Shown in pieces: positions 42,499 to 55,283 of a stretch of DNA of 64,000 nt. Source of the DNA: Paragyromitra xinjiangensis. Taxonomy: Eukaryota; Ascomycota; Pezizomycetes; Pezizales; Discinaceae. Position 1 is the stretch's first letter; each line of letters starts with the position of its first letter. Made by a program: the position numbers and the translations under genes. The stretch spans positions 1,798,001-1,862,000 of the forward strand of contig JBCAMK010000008.1 of NCBI GenBank assembly GCA_038503065.1, given 5' to 3'. A model generated the notes under the pieces. The model was given only the letters and a program-made list of their open reading frames with translations, had not been told where the DNA came from and made no database searches.

Positions 42499-44048
42499 TT
42501 AAGGAAAAATAGAGCTCACGATGTGGTCGACAAAAATTCCCTCCATTTTCGACGACCATTTTACTCCGATGTCCCTCGGCGTCCTACCAAACCTATCCCT
42601 TAGCCACCATATCGCGCCCTTTTCTAACAGAAGCCGTGTCAACTTCCACGATCGCCCAGATGCCAGGTGGAGAGGCGTCCTGCCAAGACTGTCCTGTATA
42701 TTGACGTTTGTTGATTCCTGTAGGATCGGCTCCGCCGCATCGGTTGAATATTTGGCTGCGATGTGGAGCGGCGTCCGCCCGAATTTGTCCTGGACGTTCA
42801 CAGGTGCTCCATACTCCAGAAGCGCTTCCACAGCTCCAGGACCATGTTGAGCAGCAAGATGAAGCGGTGTCCGTCCAAGGTTATCCATAGCAGCTACATC
42901 TGCCCCATACTCCAGAAGCATCCAGGAAATTTTAGAATTCCCATTTTTTGCCGCAAAGTGTAAAACGGTTTGTCCCTCAGCATCCTTCCGCGAAACATCA
43001 GCCCTCGCAATCAACAACTGCTTCACTAGCTCTTCTGCATTATTCATAGCAGCATGATGAAGTATGGTCCTCCTGTGCCGGTCCTCGTTGAAAAAGTCGT
43101 ACTGCGAGAGCAGGATTATGATATCATCCATCCGGGAGAGCTTTGAAGAGTATCCAAATTTCTTGTAGCAGTAGTCGAGTGGCGAGCAAAGGTCGAGGTC
43201 ACGAACCGCGACTTGAGCACCGTTCTCCAGTAGCATTTGAATGACTTTATAATTATTTACGTTGATCGCTGCGTGCAACGGCGTCTTCCCATCCTTACAT
43301 CTGTGATGAATGTCTGCGCCTTTCTCCAACAGCATCTGAACAGACTCATACATCCCACGTTGACTTGCAACCACCAATGGGGTAGAGTTGTCCCAATAGC
43401 CTTTCGCCTCTATATCGGCGCCCTTCTCTAGAAGGAGCTTGACGAACCGTTTGCTCCAGTATAGCATCACCCAATGAACCGCGTGCATTGGTGTATACAT
43501 ACTATGATCATGAAGGACCCCACAGTAACCAAGAACCAAGTTCGCTCCCTGAGCAAGGACAAACCGGATGACGGCCTTACTAGGTTTCCCTGGGGAAACG
43601 TAAATCGGTCTTCGTGGCCTCTCGCCGTTAACCCAGCTCTCGGCGAAGATTATGAGCCTGTATCCATTCTCGAGGACATATCGGACCAGATCTTCGCTTC
43701 CGTTTGCGGCTGCCCAGATTAATGCCCATCTGCAGTGCTCGTCGTAGGCAGCGTATTTGTAAAGAACTGGTTGCGTGAGCTCTCTTGCGAGACGGAGGTT
43801 GGTGTAGGTGAGAGATTTGATGTCTGTGAGACTATCAAGATGGCTCGCGATCTCTATCAAGAGCTCGCTTGGGAGCTTGAGGAGTGGTGGGGCTGCAAAA
43901 AGGAAAGCTCATTAGCACCCGTTACCTATATCGGTGAATGAAGCGTGTGCATACCAGAGGGAGGTGCATCAACTATAGGAGTTAAATCCCGGCACCGGGA
44001 AATCTTTACAAAGCGTAAATTGCGAGAAACTGGAGCTGAATTCTGCAT
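42499..44048 (-). CDS. F-box and ankyrin-repeat protein (second)
   Basis: Two exons give 495 aa: 44048-43955 and 43892-42499, with a 62-bp intron (donor GTATGC, branch CTAAT, acceptor TTGCAG). The first exon supplies the ATG (MQNSAPVSRNLRFVK) and the join completes an F-box-like start, PPLLKLPSELLIEIASHLD, followed by SLTYTNLRLARELTQPVLYK. About ten ankyrin repeats follow, for example STPLVVASQRGMYESVQMLL, GKTPLHAAINVNNYKVIQML, GQTVLHFAAKNGNSKISWML, GRTPLHLAAQHGPGAVEALL and GRTPLHIAAKYSTDAAEPIL. Without the first exon no ATG is available, which supports the intron. Probable substrate receptor of an SCF ubiquitin ligase (family inference). It resembles the 22.9-24.3 kb gene in layout, not as a recent copy. 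Confidence 0.82.
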
Positions 44049-45080
44049 CGGGAGCTTCTTTTGCGGTGGTCGTAGCAAGGGGACAGATTAGTGGTAGTCA
44101 GCCCCAGAGCGTGGTGAGGCTACAGTTACTGTTTAAACAGCCTTGGCATAGGATAGCGCTAGTGCGGTTTGTTGGTTTGTTCATAAAAGATATTTTTCTA
44201 ATTTAAACACGACCGACTCGCTTAATCGATATTGACATGCCACGTAAATAATATCGAGTAGACATGATACTGTAGAAGCACTTGAACACTCTAGAATACA
44301 TTCTAGGAACTTCTCGTGGTGCTTGGTGCTTGGTGCCGTCCGGAATAGGAAATGGGTACACATCTCCCATTCTGATTTCCATAGTCTGATTACCTAGTCT
44401 TCCTTTCTAACAAAACGAGAAACCTAATATGAACCGCCATCTAGTTCACCAGGGATTAGCATTTTACGCAAATTATACAACTACTTAGACCGTAAACCCA
44501 GATTCCGTGGCGAACTAACAGCGAGTGATCATGTATGATCTAGAAGACACCCCAGCATCAACCAGGAACAAAAACATACCCATAAAAATGATATGAATGT
44601 AGCACTATGAGCAGTGGACGAACATGCTGCCTCGGAGTTAATCTTCTAGAAGTGGCCAGTACACAAAACCAAACAATGTAATCAATATTCTTTCCCCACC
44701 ATCCTCTCTAGCAGCAATACCAAAAGGAAACGAAAGGGAAATATGAGTGCAAAGGGACCAAGTACATACAGCACACTCACACAAGCATTGCTACGAACGT
44801 CAAAAGAACCCGGTAAAATGGAGAGAAGAAGATAAGAAAAGATAATCGTAACACGAGAAAGAAAGAAAAAGACCACAAGGAAAAAGCCATACACCATCTT
44901 CATCCTCTACCTTGACCAACCAGCCAGCCAACCAACCTACCTGCCCACATCCCTCCGCATCCTAGATCATTACTCCGCGACTCAACGAAGCCACAATTAC
45001 CACAAAGAAGTCATGAATAAAGCACAAGAACCAGAACTAGATAAAAGGAAAAAGAATATTTAGCTGCACCATACCTACAA
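44049..45080. other. Intergenic, no gene seen
   Basis: Contains only short low-quality frames; the stretch 44940-45080 is probably the RPD3 3' untranslated region. Confidence 0.5.
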
Positions 45081-47487
45081 CTATACTTTCTTCTCCTCCT
45101 TCTCCTCCTTCTCACCCTCTCTTGCACTCTCCCTTGCGCTCTCCTCCGCTCTCCTTGCATCCTCCGCCGCCTGTGCCAGTGTCAATCCCGGAATCCCACT
45201 GGCTCCAATCCCTGGACTCTCCACAACCTTCACCGGCGCCACAACTGGCGGTGCAGCAACTGTAATCGTATCACTCTCCTTCTTCTCGTCAACTTTCTCT
45301 GCTACCGGCGAAGCAGCAGCCTCCGCAGCTGGCGAGACCGTAGGCTCCGCCTTCACCGCATCAGCCTCTGGGGGCGCCAGCGGCGCCGGCTTCTCTACCG
45401 CCTCCGCAGCAGTCGCATCTACCATCTCCTCGTCTCTACTGCCGTCCAGTCCAAACTTTTCACCCGCAGCTACGGCCGCATCATCCCCCATCTCGACGTC
45501 ACCGTCCTCATCCGCTGCTTCCTCTTCTGCCTCCTTACGAACCGCTTCCAGCTCATCATCGTATTCCGCAAGGTTATGATCTTGCTCGTTATCTTGCTCC
45601 TCCGCGGCATCATCCTTGCCTTTACTGCTTTTGCTGCCGGCCTCGCTGGCATCGCTGCCGCCTCGACCACCAAGAATTGGGGTAGCGACACCGGAGGCTG
45701 AGGCAGAGTTGTCTTTCCAAGTGCTTTCATTGCGGCGGCGTCTCTTCCCTTGGCTTCGCACGCCGAGTGAGTTCTCCATTTCCTCGTCTTCAGAGTCGCT
45801 CATGAGCTCGCCGTCTTTCTCAATAGTGCGATCCCAGCGGCGTTGGGTATGGCGACGGTCCATGCCGGGTCCGTCTTCTTCTTCGTCATCGAGCATGGCA
45901 TCGTTCTCTTCCTCGGCTTCTGTGAGGCCCTTGCCGACGTCGGTGAGTTGGACCGAGGGGGCGTGTCGGGTGCGTTCGAGGTTGGCTAGGACGGCGGTTT
46001 TGATCTTCTCGAGGTATTCGCGCGAGTTTAGGTTCTCCATGTTGGATGGTCGCACGTCAAGTTCGTAGTCGGGGCCAAAGTATTCGTAGAAGTCGCTGTA
46101 GGGAAGGTCTGGCCCGACCTTTTGGTTGACGAGGATACCAGTTTCGTAGGTCCAAGCGCGGGAGACGTTTCGCATGGTGTAGCCACCGCCGCCGACGACT
46201 AGAGTTGGGATGTTGAATTTCTTGACGAATTCAACGCAGTTGGCGTGGCCGGCCATGGAGAGGTTGAAGCAGCCGAGACGATCGCCGGAGAGAGAGTCAG
46301 CGCCGCATTGCAGCACGACGGCTTCGGGGCGGTAGTATTCCATTACGTGACCGATTACGGGCTCAAAAACTTCTTTATAAGTAATATCGGTGATACCGTC
46401 GCGGAGAGGAAAGTTGACGGCATAGTGTTTGCCTTGGCCGACACCAATATCGCGGAGCTCGCCAGTGCCTGGGAAGTATTCACCATATTTATGGAAGGAG
46501 ACGGTCATGACACGGTCAGTTGTGTAGAAGGCTTCTTCTACACCGTCGCCGTGGTGCACATCGATGTCAATGTAGAGAACGCGCTGCTTGTAGCGGAGGA
46601 GCTCGATGATGCCGAGGACAATGTCTAGGATTTTGGGTCAGCACCAGGAATTCATACGTGGAAATGATAAGAACTAACCATTGATGTAACAGAATCCTGA
46701 GGCTTCGCTTTTCTTCGCGTGATGCAGTCCTCCCGCCCAATTGATAGCAATATCGCACTTTCCGCGATTTAGTCTGGCGGCACCTTCCATACTGCCTCCT
46801 CCGGAGATTCCACAAAACTCAAACAGCCCGTCGAATACGGGGCAGTCATCACCGACGTTATATTTTCCCTGCTCTTTTGCGTACTGCTCCATGTTGTCTG
46901 GGGTAACTTTTGAGAGGAAGTCAACGTATTCGTCGGTGTGGAACTGGCACATTTCTTGCTTCGTGGCGGGCTTCGCACGCTGCGGGGAAGGGAGAGGCGT
47001 TAGCGACAACGATAGATAGCGAATAATGGAGAAGGCTTTACATAAATCTCCATTTTCTTGTATAAGCCATAATTCATTATCAAGCTGTGGGTCATTCGTA
47101 TTCTATGAGGCTTCATAGGATGTCCAGCAACATAGGCATAGTTTCTGCGAAAAGCGTTAGAAAACAGAGGGACGAACACAACGTTCTGAAGAGGCAACAT
47201 ACCCAACATCAGCTGTGAATCACAGATAAGCACTCATGTCAGCCAAACTACTCTTTTGAAAATCTCACTGCCCTAGCCAGGGTGGGCTCGTGGTGTTGGG
47301 CCCAAAGGAACGCGAATCGATCAGACGCAACTTACAATCATAGAACTACATAAAAGTGAGTTAGTACTAAGATAAATCGCGCGTTAATTAGACGAGAAGA
47401 GAAGAGGTCACTGACGTATGCCACCCGCTTCGAATTCGACGAGCCGTTTGTCGACGGTGGGTCGATTGGGGCGCCGTATTGGGTCAT
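45081..47487 (-). CDS. RPD3: Class I histone deacetylase Rpd3
   Basis: Six exons give 679 aa: 47487-47416, 47345-47336, 47212-47203, 47144-47042, 46979-46679, 46624-45081. Exons 2 and 3 are 10-nt microexons that together restore the invariant stretch [21 protein letters not shown]. Catalytic features are intact: [20 protein letters not shown] (charge-relay histidines), [12 protein letters not shown] (zinc Asp and His), the second zinc Asp in [16 protein letters not shown], and [14 protein letters not shown] with the transition-state Tyr. The enzyme removes acetyl groups from histone tails in Rpd3L/S-type complexes in the nucleus. After about residue 395 comes an acidic, low-complexity tail with a basic patch ([10 protein letters not shown]) and a final Glu/Lys helix, making the protein much longer than yeast Rpd3 (433 aa), as in many filamentous fungi. 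Confidence 0.95.
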
Positions 47488-48220
47488 TTCGCTCGTGCCA
47501 GTACAGGCGTTTCTTCCTGAGTTTATATAGCTGCTTATACCTTTCTTGAGTTGGTAGGCGAGAAGGTTATCGGTGGGGAGGAGTAGATTGGTATTATCTA
47601 TATGGTAGGATAGTCGAGCGAAAGGGCAAGACGGAGGGGGGGTGAGGGGGTGGGAGACGGAGGAGAGATGGAGGAAGAAGCTCACACGGCGCGGCGGGAT
47701 TGTGGGCGAGGAACAGAAGAGACTCTTAGAAAGAGGCTGAGACCAGTGAACTCCTGTGGCTGAGGAAAGCATCAAGCTTTGTCATCTAGGAATATTACTC
47801 TGCCGGGTAACTCAGAACATCCCAGTGTGGCTGACAAGCATAGAGAGATCTCGTTATCACGTGTGGGGGGAACAAGGTGGCTTTTAGAAGAAAACGACCA
47901 ACGTGAGTTACTCCAATTCTCTAACTGGATCAAATTCTCTCCTCTCCTCCAATCCCAACCTCTCCCCTCCCCCCTCCCCCTAAGACCTTGGCTTGTACCT
48001 CATCTACCCAATCCATCCACCCACCCATATATTCTATCCTTAAATAACCCCCACCCCCAGCTCTTCCCCCCCCAAAATAGCAGCCGTGAAGAAATCACAG
48101 CTCCACAGTCTGTCTTCCATCTAGTTCTGCTACATACTTGCTCCTTTCGAGCTATATATCCTTTATTTCTAACTCTACAGCTTCCCTGTCCTATCAGGTC
48201 ACGCCCGGACTCCCTCAGTC
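47488..48220. promoter_or_regulatory. Divergent promoter region RPD3 / SEC24
   Basis: About 730 bp between the start codons of two housekeeping genes. Next to SEC24 is a long pyrimidine-rich tract (about 47938-48072) typical of fungal core promoters and transcription start regions. The plus-strand frame 47779-48258 is leader sequence, not a gene. Confidence 0.5.
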
Positions 48221-51200
48221 ATGGCAGAAATGGCCATGTATTATGCCCTTGGGGCTGACGAGCCGGATGCCCAGGGACAGCACCCTCCTCCGGGCTCTCA
48301 GCAGCAGCAATTCCGGCCAGCTGTAGCTCCCCCTCCTACGGGCTATCAACAGACCGGCGGGAGCCCCTATCAGCCACTGTCACCCTATGGACAAGCTCCT
48401 GCTCCTTATCAACCCCAGAGTCCCTACGGTCAACCTCCTCCCCCACCTGGGGCTTCCCCTTACCAACCCCAAACTGCGTACGGCCCCCCACCACAATCAA
48501 GCCCATACGGACCACCTGGAGGCGATGTTGGTGGGCTCACAAACGCTATGTCCGGTATGGGCATTGCCGGGGGTGTCGGAGCCACTCCAGGAACCATCTC
48601 CAAAGCTTCCCGGAAGAAAGCAAGGGCATACCATGAGCTCGACCAAGCTCCAGATCCAGGCCCTAGCGGGAATCTTCCTCCGTACTCCCCAGGAATCACA
48701 TCCCAGATGCCATCTCAATTCCTCGGCCAGCAGCAATCAATCTCTCCAGGCCTCGGGGGGAGCTCTCAATTCCCTGTTCCAGCAAATCAGCCATACGTCC
48801 CACCTTCAGGAACCAATCCCGCTGCCTTCGCCGCACGCCCGAGCCAGGCCTCTTCTGTCAGTCACTCCGGCGGTAAGATCGACCCGAACTCGATCCCTTC
48901 TATCCCGCTTTCCCGAGACTATGCGACAGCGCACTACCGGACCGCCGTCTACCCCACACTCGCGAAGCAAGCTCCGCCAAATGCCAATTCGGACTTTATA
49001 GCTCAAGACCAGGGCAACGCGTCTCCGCGCTTTTGCAGATTGACACTCAATTCGATTCCGGCGACCGCAGATCTCCTTGCGTCAACGGCGCTACCATTGG
49101 CGCTCATGATCCAACCATTGGCAAAGCAGAAGGAAGAGGAAGAACCTATCCCGGTATTGGATTTCGGGGAGATGGGGCCACCGAGGTGCAGGAGGTGTAG
49201 GACGTATATCAATCCTTTCATGACGTTCGTGCAGGGCGGAGGACGGTTCCAGTGTAATATGTGTTTGTTCCCGAACAATGAGGTACCATCAGAATATTAC
49301 TCGCCTGTAGATATGGCAGGCTTTAGGGTGGATAGAGATCAGCGCCCGGAGTTGACAAAAGGGACGGTGGAATTCGTGGTGCCAAAGGAGTACTGGGCGA
49401 AGAAGGAGGGTGAGGGCGCAGGTGGTGAGGAAGGAAAGGGTGGATCACCGATGAGGTGGTTGTTTTTAGTGGATGTTGGTGAAAATGCGGTTAATAAGGG
49501 AGTCCTAGAGAGCGTGGTAGGAGGTATTAGGGAAGCACTTTACGGGGAAAGCGCATATGTGCCATGTCCAGATGGACAAGAGTCCGAAGACGAGAAAGAA
49601 GGGAAGAAGAGGCGATTGCCAAAGGGGTGCAAGATTGGGATTTGTACGTTTGACAAGGATGTGCAATTCTACAACTTGAATGTGAGTTTTATGTTCCATG
49701 CGGAGAACCACGTAAACGAGTGCTGATTGGTGAACGTCTATATAGTCGAACTTAGACCAAGCTCAAATGTTAGTCATGACCGATATCGAGGACCCTTTCG
49801 TTCCTCTCAGCGAGGGGCTGTTTGTAGATCCTTATGAATCTAGGTACATACACACCCACGCCGATTCTTTGCAAAAGCTAATCATTTCCCCAGAACTGTC
49901 ATTGAATCCCTCCTCACCGCCCTCCCAGAACTTTTCCTTAATATCAAAAACCCTGAACCTGCTCTTCTCCCTGCTCTCACGGCTGCCCTCTCTGCTCTGG
50001 AGAAAACCGGAGGCAAAATTATCTGCTCCCTTGCCACACTCCCTACCTGGGGCCCCAACCGTCTATTCCTCCGTGAGGACTCCAAAATCTATAACACAGA
50101 CAAGGAGAAGGCGCTGTTCCAAACCGAGCACCCTGCATGGCGCAAGCTAGCAGGTAAAATGGTTGAGGCTGGTGTCGGTGTGGACTTCTTCCTTACCCCT
50201 AGTGCCTACATCGATGTAGCCACCGTTGGTCATATCGCCTCTACCACTGGCGGCGAGACCTTCTTCTATCCAAACTTTGTCGCGACTCGAGATGCTTTCA
50301 AGTTGCGCTCTGAGTTCTCGCACTCTTTCCACCGTGAGACGGGTTATCAGGCACTCATGAAGGTCCGCTGCAGTAACGGCCTGCAGGTATCCAGCTACCA
50401 TGGCAACTTCCTCCAGCATTCCCACGCAGGTGACGTCGAGTTTGGCACTATTGATGCCGATAAATGCCTTTCCGTCATGTTTAGCTACGACGGCAAGCTA
50501 GACCCAAAAGTTGACGCGCACTTCCAGAGCGCATTGCTATATACGACGCGAGAGGGAGAGCGGAGAGTACGATGCAGCAACGTTGTTGCCGCAGTGACGG
50601 AACAAGGTCGAGATTCGGTCAGGTGGGCAGATCAGGATGCAGTCCTTGGAGTGTTAGCGAGGGAAGCAGCGACTAGGATGATCGAGAGGCCACTTAAGGA
50701 AATCAGGGGCGCTCTTACAGAGAAGTGTGTTGAGATCCTCGCAGCATACAGGAAGAACTTCAGTACGAGTGGGAATCCACCTGGCCAGTTGGTGCTGCCG
50801 GAAGGACTGAAAGAGTTTGGGATGTATGTACTTGCGCTATTGAAGTGTCGGGCTTTTAGAGGTATGTCCAATGCGCATGATAACGCTTTTAGGAGGCTAA
50901 TCCGGGTTAGGCGGGAACGTTGCGAGCGATATGAGGGTGCATTCAATGCGGTTGCTGAAGAGTATGGGGCCGGGAGAATTACAGCTCTATCTCTACCCCC
51001 GAATCTTGCCAGTTCATAGCATGACCGAAGAAGTACGATATCCCCACCCATGATCCGAAATCCATACTTAACTGTGCACAGGACGGCTTCCCCGACTCTA
51101 CTGGCCACCTCAAAATACCCTCCGCCATTCGTGCCTCCTACGGCTTTATCGAGGAAGGTGGCTGCTACCTCATTGATAACGGCCAGCTTCTCCTCCTCTG

Positions 51201-51655
51201 GATCCATAACCAAGTCTCTCCTAACCTCCTCTCCGATCTCTTCGGACCGGAGATTACCTCCCTCAATGCGCTCGATGCGAATTTGTATGAACTGCCAGTA
51301 CTAGAAACGCACCTGAACGCGCAGGTACGCAACATCCTGCAGTACTTGAAGACGCAACGAGGTAGCAAGGCCATCAGCGTGCAACTCGCGCGGCAAGGAC
51401 TCGATGGCGCAGAGTACGAGTTTGCGGGCGGATTAGTCGAAGATCGAAATAACGAGGAGAGAAGCTATGTCGATTGGTTGGTGCACGTGCATAAATTTAT
51501 TCAGCTAGAGGTGAGTGAGAGATCGCTCTCGAGGGCTTTCTGACGAGTGGGAGGATTGGGCTGATGGTGGGGGATAGGTTACTGGCCAGAGAAGGAAGGA
51601 GGATGGGGATGTAGGGGCAAGTGGAATGGCGGGACTAAGACCGCCATATTGGTAG
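48221..51655 (+). CDS. SEC24: COPII cargo adaptor Sec24
   Basis: Six exons give 1051 aa: 48221-49681, 49746-49843, 49894-50861, 50911-51032, 51082-51510, 51578-51655. The first ~230 residues are Pro/Gln/Gly/Tyr-rich repeats (SPYGQ, PYQPQ). The zinc finger is CRRCRTYINPFMTF..CNMC (about residue 327-347), then the trunk (PMRWLFLVDVGENAVNKGVL), beta-sandwich (DFFLTPSAYIDVATVGHIAS), helical domain (RAFRGGNVASDMRVHSMRLL) and gelsolin-like domain (GGCYLIDNGQLLLLWIHNQV). Sec24 pairs with Sec23 on ER membranes and selects cargo for COPII vesicles. Reading past 51510 would end SERSLSRAF; the strong GTGAGT donor there and a downstream exon ending GLRPPYW are preferred. Divergent from RPD3. Confidence 0.95.
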
Positions 51656-53040
51656 TAGGTAGGTTTTGTTGGTATCGGCTCTGACTTACTTTAAGTCTGA
51701 CGATGATATTGGAGATTTCTGGCGGCTTGTTTTGTTTGTTTTTTTGGTTGTTGAAGCGCGCATTGGATTTTGCGGTCTAAAATATATTTGAAGGTAAAAG
51801 AATATGATTGATGGAAAGGGGAAGGAAGCTCAAGAAGGTGATAAGGTCGGAAGGATGTATATACCGAGACGTTTGTGCTATTTGTTGAGTTTTACTTTGA
51901 GCTATTTCGGTATCAAAAAGCGGTTCATGATCTATAATAGAAGTCCTTTCATCCCATAATTTGAGAATTTTCATATTCAATGATCCCTGAAACCAATGTC
52001 GTACAACGGGAATGGTGTGGGAATACCGAGGTATGGTTACATGTAGATTACTAGTAATTGTGTTCATATACATTTGTCATTCCAGTAGCAGCAGCTTCAT
52101 GATGACCCTGATGCAAGGCGTGAATCAAAAACTGATACTTACCAACGCCGTCGATGTGCATGGTGATGTTGTCGACCGGGGGTCTTCAGCTGGATTTTGG
52201 TGAATTCTGGAACCTGGCTTGGAACTACTCACTTTCCTTTTTTTTTCAATGATAGAGAATCGATGCATATATTTTCCGCTGTTGAGGACTTTTTAGAGCT
52301 TAACATTGGAGGTGAGCTTCCATTGTCTCCTAGTTATGATCATCCGCCCTTACCATAGTATTAAAAGTAATTGGTGTGTGTGCAGGAGAAGGTTCGGGGG
52401 AGGAACAGATGACCTTTCAACTTCCATCTGCTCTCCTCCTGATAAAACATCGTGAATGACGAAACCCTCGAGGGAAAGGACTTAGACATCTACTATTGGG
52501 AGTGTCTGCGGCAGTTCGATTACCTGGAGGTCCCTGGTCCATCTCCAGGGACACCTGCAGCGCCAACACGCTAACGGGGAGCCCCACCAAGCTCTCTTGC
52601 GCCAATTGCGGCTGGTTTCTCGCGGGGAAGAAACCGAAATGTAACAACCACACACGCCTGGGGGACCTTCGCATGCACCAGCAACCAACAACGCGGCTGT
52701 TGTTGTTTACCTGCTCGCTGTTCCCTTCTGCACCGCGTGGTTTTTCCCTGGCGGGTGAAGTTCCTCGACGACACATCCCTTCTCTTCTCTTTCTCTCCCT
52801 CTCTCTTTCTCTCTATCCACTCCAGTCATCATCGACAGTTATCTACTAACTTGTAGGTAGTTACTCTTGAGGATATATCTGCTCAACTCCTCTATCCACC
52901 GTCTTCCTCCTCCTCCTGTCCTATCCCCTACCCCCCTTCCCTACATCACACAGAACCCGAGAAGTGTCAGTTCGCTGTCACCGAGGAAATCAGTAGTTAC
53001 GGAGACAGCCAATTTTGGACGGACGGAAGTAGGAGCCAGT
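51656..53040. other. Intergenic and CDK1 upstream region
   Basis: No convincing gene. Frames near 52417-52849 on both strands are open mainly because the DNA is GC-rich there; the plus frame has a CANCGWFLAGKKPKCNNH stretch that is suggestive of a metal site but lacks support. A CT-rich tract (52780-52930) and TAATACAC-like motifs precede the CDK1 start. Confidence 0.45.
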
Positions 53041-54465
53041 ATGGAGAATTACCACAAGATTGAGAAGATCGGTGAAGGTTTGTTTGATTCCCTCTTTTTT
53101 TTTCTCTCCCCTTCCTTCTCCTTTCTGTTTCGTTTCGTTTCATCCAATTCCATCACTGCTGGGATCCCGCTCGTTTCTGTTTGTTTGTTTGGTTGTTGTT
53201 TGTTTACATGGTTGTGATGGTCTTGTATGATTGGTGATTTGGTTGGTTTTGAGTGTTTATCATGATTCCTCCTGTTATTCTCTATGTGATAGGAGAGGCA
53301 TTGTTGCGTCTCTGAGGGGGGTTTTTTTTTGCTTCTTTAATATTTATATCTGTGGCAATATGAGGCTCTAACTAACATACCTACCCTACAGGAACCTACG
53401 GAGTCGTCTACAAAGCCAAGGACCTCAAGAACGGCAACCGGATCGTCGCCCTGAAGAAGATCCGTCTCGAGGCCGAAGATGAGGGGGTTCCATCCACCGC
53501 CATTCGTGAGATCTCTCTCCTCAAGGAGATGTCGGATCCCAATATTGTCCGCTTGCTCAATATTGTCCATGCCGATGGCCACAAGCTTTATTTAGTGTTT
53601 GAGTTTTTGGATCTAGATCTCAAGAAGTATATGGAGGCCATTCCGGCTGGATTGGGACTGGGTAGAGATATGATTAAGAGGTTTATGAGCCAGCTTGTTG
53701 AGGGCGTTAGGTACTGCCATGCGCACAGGATCCTGCATAGGGATTTGAAACCTCAGAATCTTTTGATTGATAAGGAGGGTAATTTGAAGTTGGCGGATTT
53801 TGGATTGGCGAGGGCGTTTGGTGTGCCGTTGAGGACCTATACTCATGAGGTATGTTGTTTGTTTTGAGAGGTTGATGGTGTGTGATGCTAATGGCTTACT
53901 GTCTAGGTTGTTACTCTTTGGTACCGCGCCCCCGAAATTCTCCTCGGAGGTAAGCAGTATTCTACCGGTGTCGATATGTGGAGTGTTGGGTGCATCTTCG
54001 CCGAGATGTGCACCCGCAAAGCTCTTTTCCCTGGCGATTCGGAAATTGACGAAATATTTAAGATCTTTAGGTAAGTTTTAATATCATTTTACTTTCTTTC
54101 TATTATGATCTGTGACAATACATGTTGACTAAATATGCACACTCTAGGTTACTCGGAACTCCCGACGAAGACACCTGGCCTGGTGTAACTAGCTTCCCGG
54201 ATTTTAAACCATCTTTCCCTCAGTGGGCTAAGGTTGACACCGACAGGATGGTGCCAGGCCTTGAGCCTGCAGGTTATGATCTCTTGGAGGTATGTTGCAT
54301 GGATCACCCCTGTTATCTTTTGGCCCTATGCTTACTTTGTCCAAGGCCATGTTGGTCTACGATCCCGCCGGCCGCATCTCCGCCAAACAAGCTTGCCATC
54401 ACGACTACTTCATGGAAGACGGGCAGAACTACAACGGCAAGCCGGCGAGCAGGTACGCACGATGA
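53041..54465 (+). CDS. CDC2: Cyclin-dependent kinase 1
   Basis: Five exons give 306 aa: 53041-53077, 53392-53849, 53907-54070, 54148-54289, 54346-54465. The product starts [20 protein letters not shown]. The hallmark PSTAIRE helix, inhibitory Tyr in the Gly loop, catalytic [17 protein letters not shown] and the activating Thr in RTYTHEVVTLWYR are all present, as are [14 protein letters not shown] and the CDK insert [11 protein letters not shown]. It is the master mitotic kinase, working with cyclins and Cks1. The first intron is long for this window (314 bp) and splits the Gly loop codon; the others are 56-77 bp. Length matches fungal Cdc2/Cdc28. Confidence 0.97.
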
Positions 54466-55283
54466 ATAACGAACATACTCCACATAGTGGGCATACGATG
54501 GAACGAGGATAATGAATAAACACAGTGGGGCAAATCTAGTGGAAAAGGGGTAACAAAAACTCGCCTCACTGTTCTTTAGTTTCTTCTTTATTACCTATAT
54601 TTTCTTATTCCTCCTCTTTTTCTTTTGGCGAGCTTATTTTGTTAGGCATGCATTCTGGTGGGCGGGGAAAAGGGGCAAAGGGGGATTACGATATCATGGT
54701 TATAGGGATAGTGTCGCTGGGTCATGAGAGCTGGCTGATCCAAAGGGTGGGAATAAGTCAAAGGTTGTCTGGTTATCTTTATTGTTTAAATACCACCTCG
54801 CCTTTGGTTATATAGCTCTGTCTTTGTGTCACTATCCCGTAAACAATAAAACAGCTTTACTCGCTGGCTCATTTCATTGGGTATTATGTTCTCTTGCTGA
54901 CATTTTGGCGATACTCCATGCTGCTGATATGTTTCAAGAGGCAGAGGTGCGTTAATGGCAATGTGCTAAATCGAGTGATATTACATGAAGGGATTTAACT
55001 ATGTTGCCAAGAGAAGGTTTGATTACCCTGCTCTTGGTCTTGGCAGCCAATCATCAAGTTACCCGGTCTTCCTCTACCACAGATCTTGATCTTGATTAGG
55101 GTACTAACCCCCACCCCACACACGCACACACCGACAGTCCCAAGCTGCCAGCCCACGTCCAATCTCAACATACTGACGGTGAATTTGGAGAACCACACAA
55201 CCACCACGACCGACAACACCGCGACCGCGACCCCGACGACATCAACCGACAACCCGTCGACGTAGCCAGATAAAGTCGCAATC
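54466..55283. other. Intergenic and RPS10 promoter
   Basis: CDK1 3' flank followed by the RPS10 upstream region. The frame at 54995-55327 (-) is antisense noise. A TTAGGGTACTAACCCC near-inverted repeat lies at about 55097-55112 and resembles telobox halves seen before other ribosomal protein genes. Confidence 0.4.

Noticed and set aside
45616..46628. Plus-strand ORFs of 127-150 codons
   Set aside because: Antisense to RPD3.
47779..48258. 159-codon plus-strand ORF
   Set aside because: Pyrimidine-rich promoter and leader of SEC24; overlaps the SEC24 start in another frame.
52482..52849. Overlapping ORFs on both strands upstream of CDK1
   Set aside because: GC-rich leader or promoter sequence; frames on three registers are open and none has a supported domain or splice structure.
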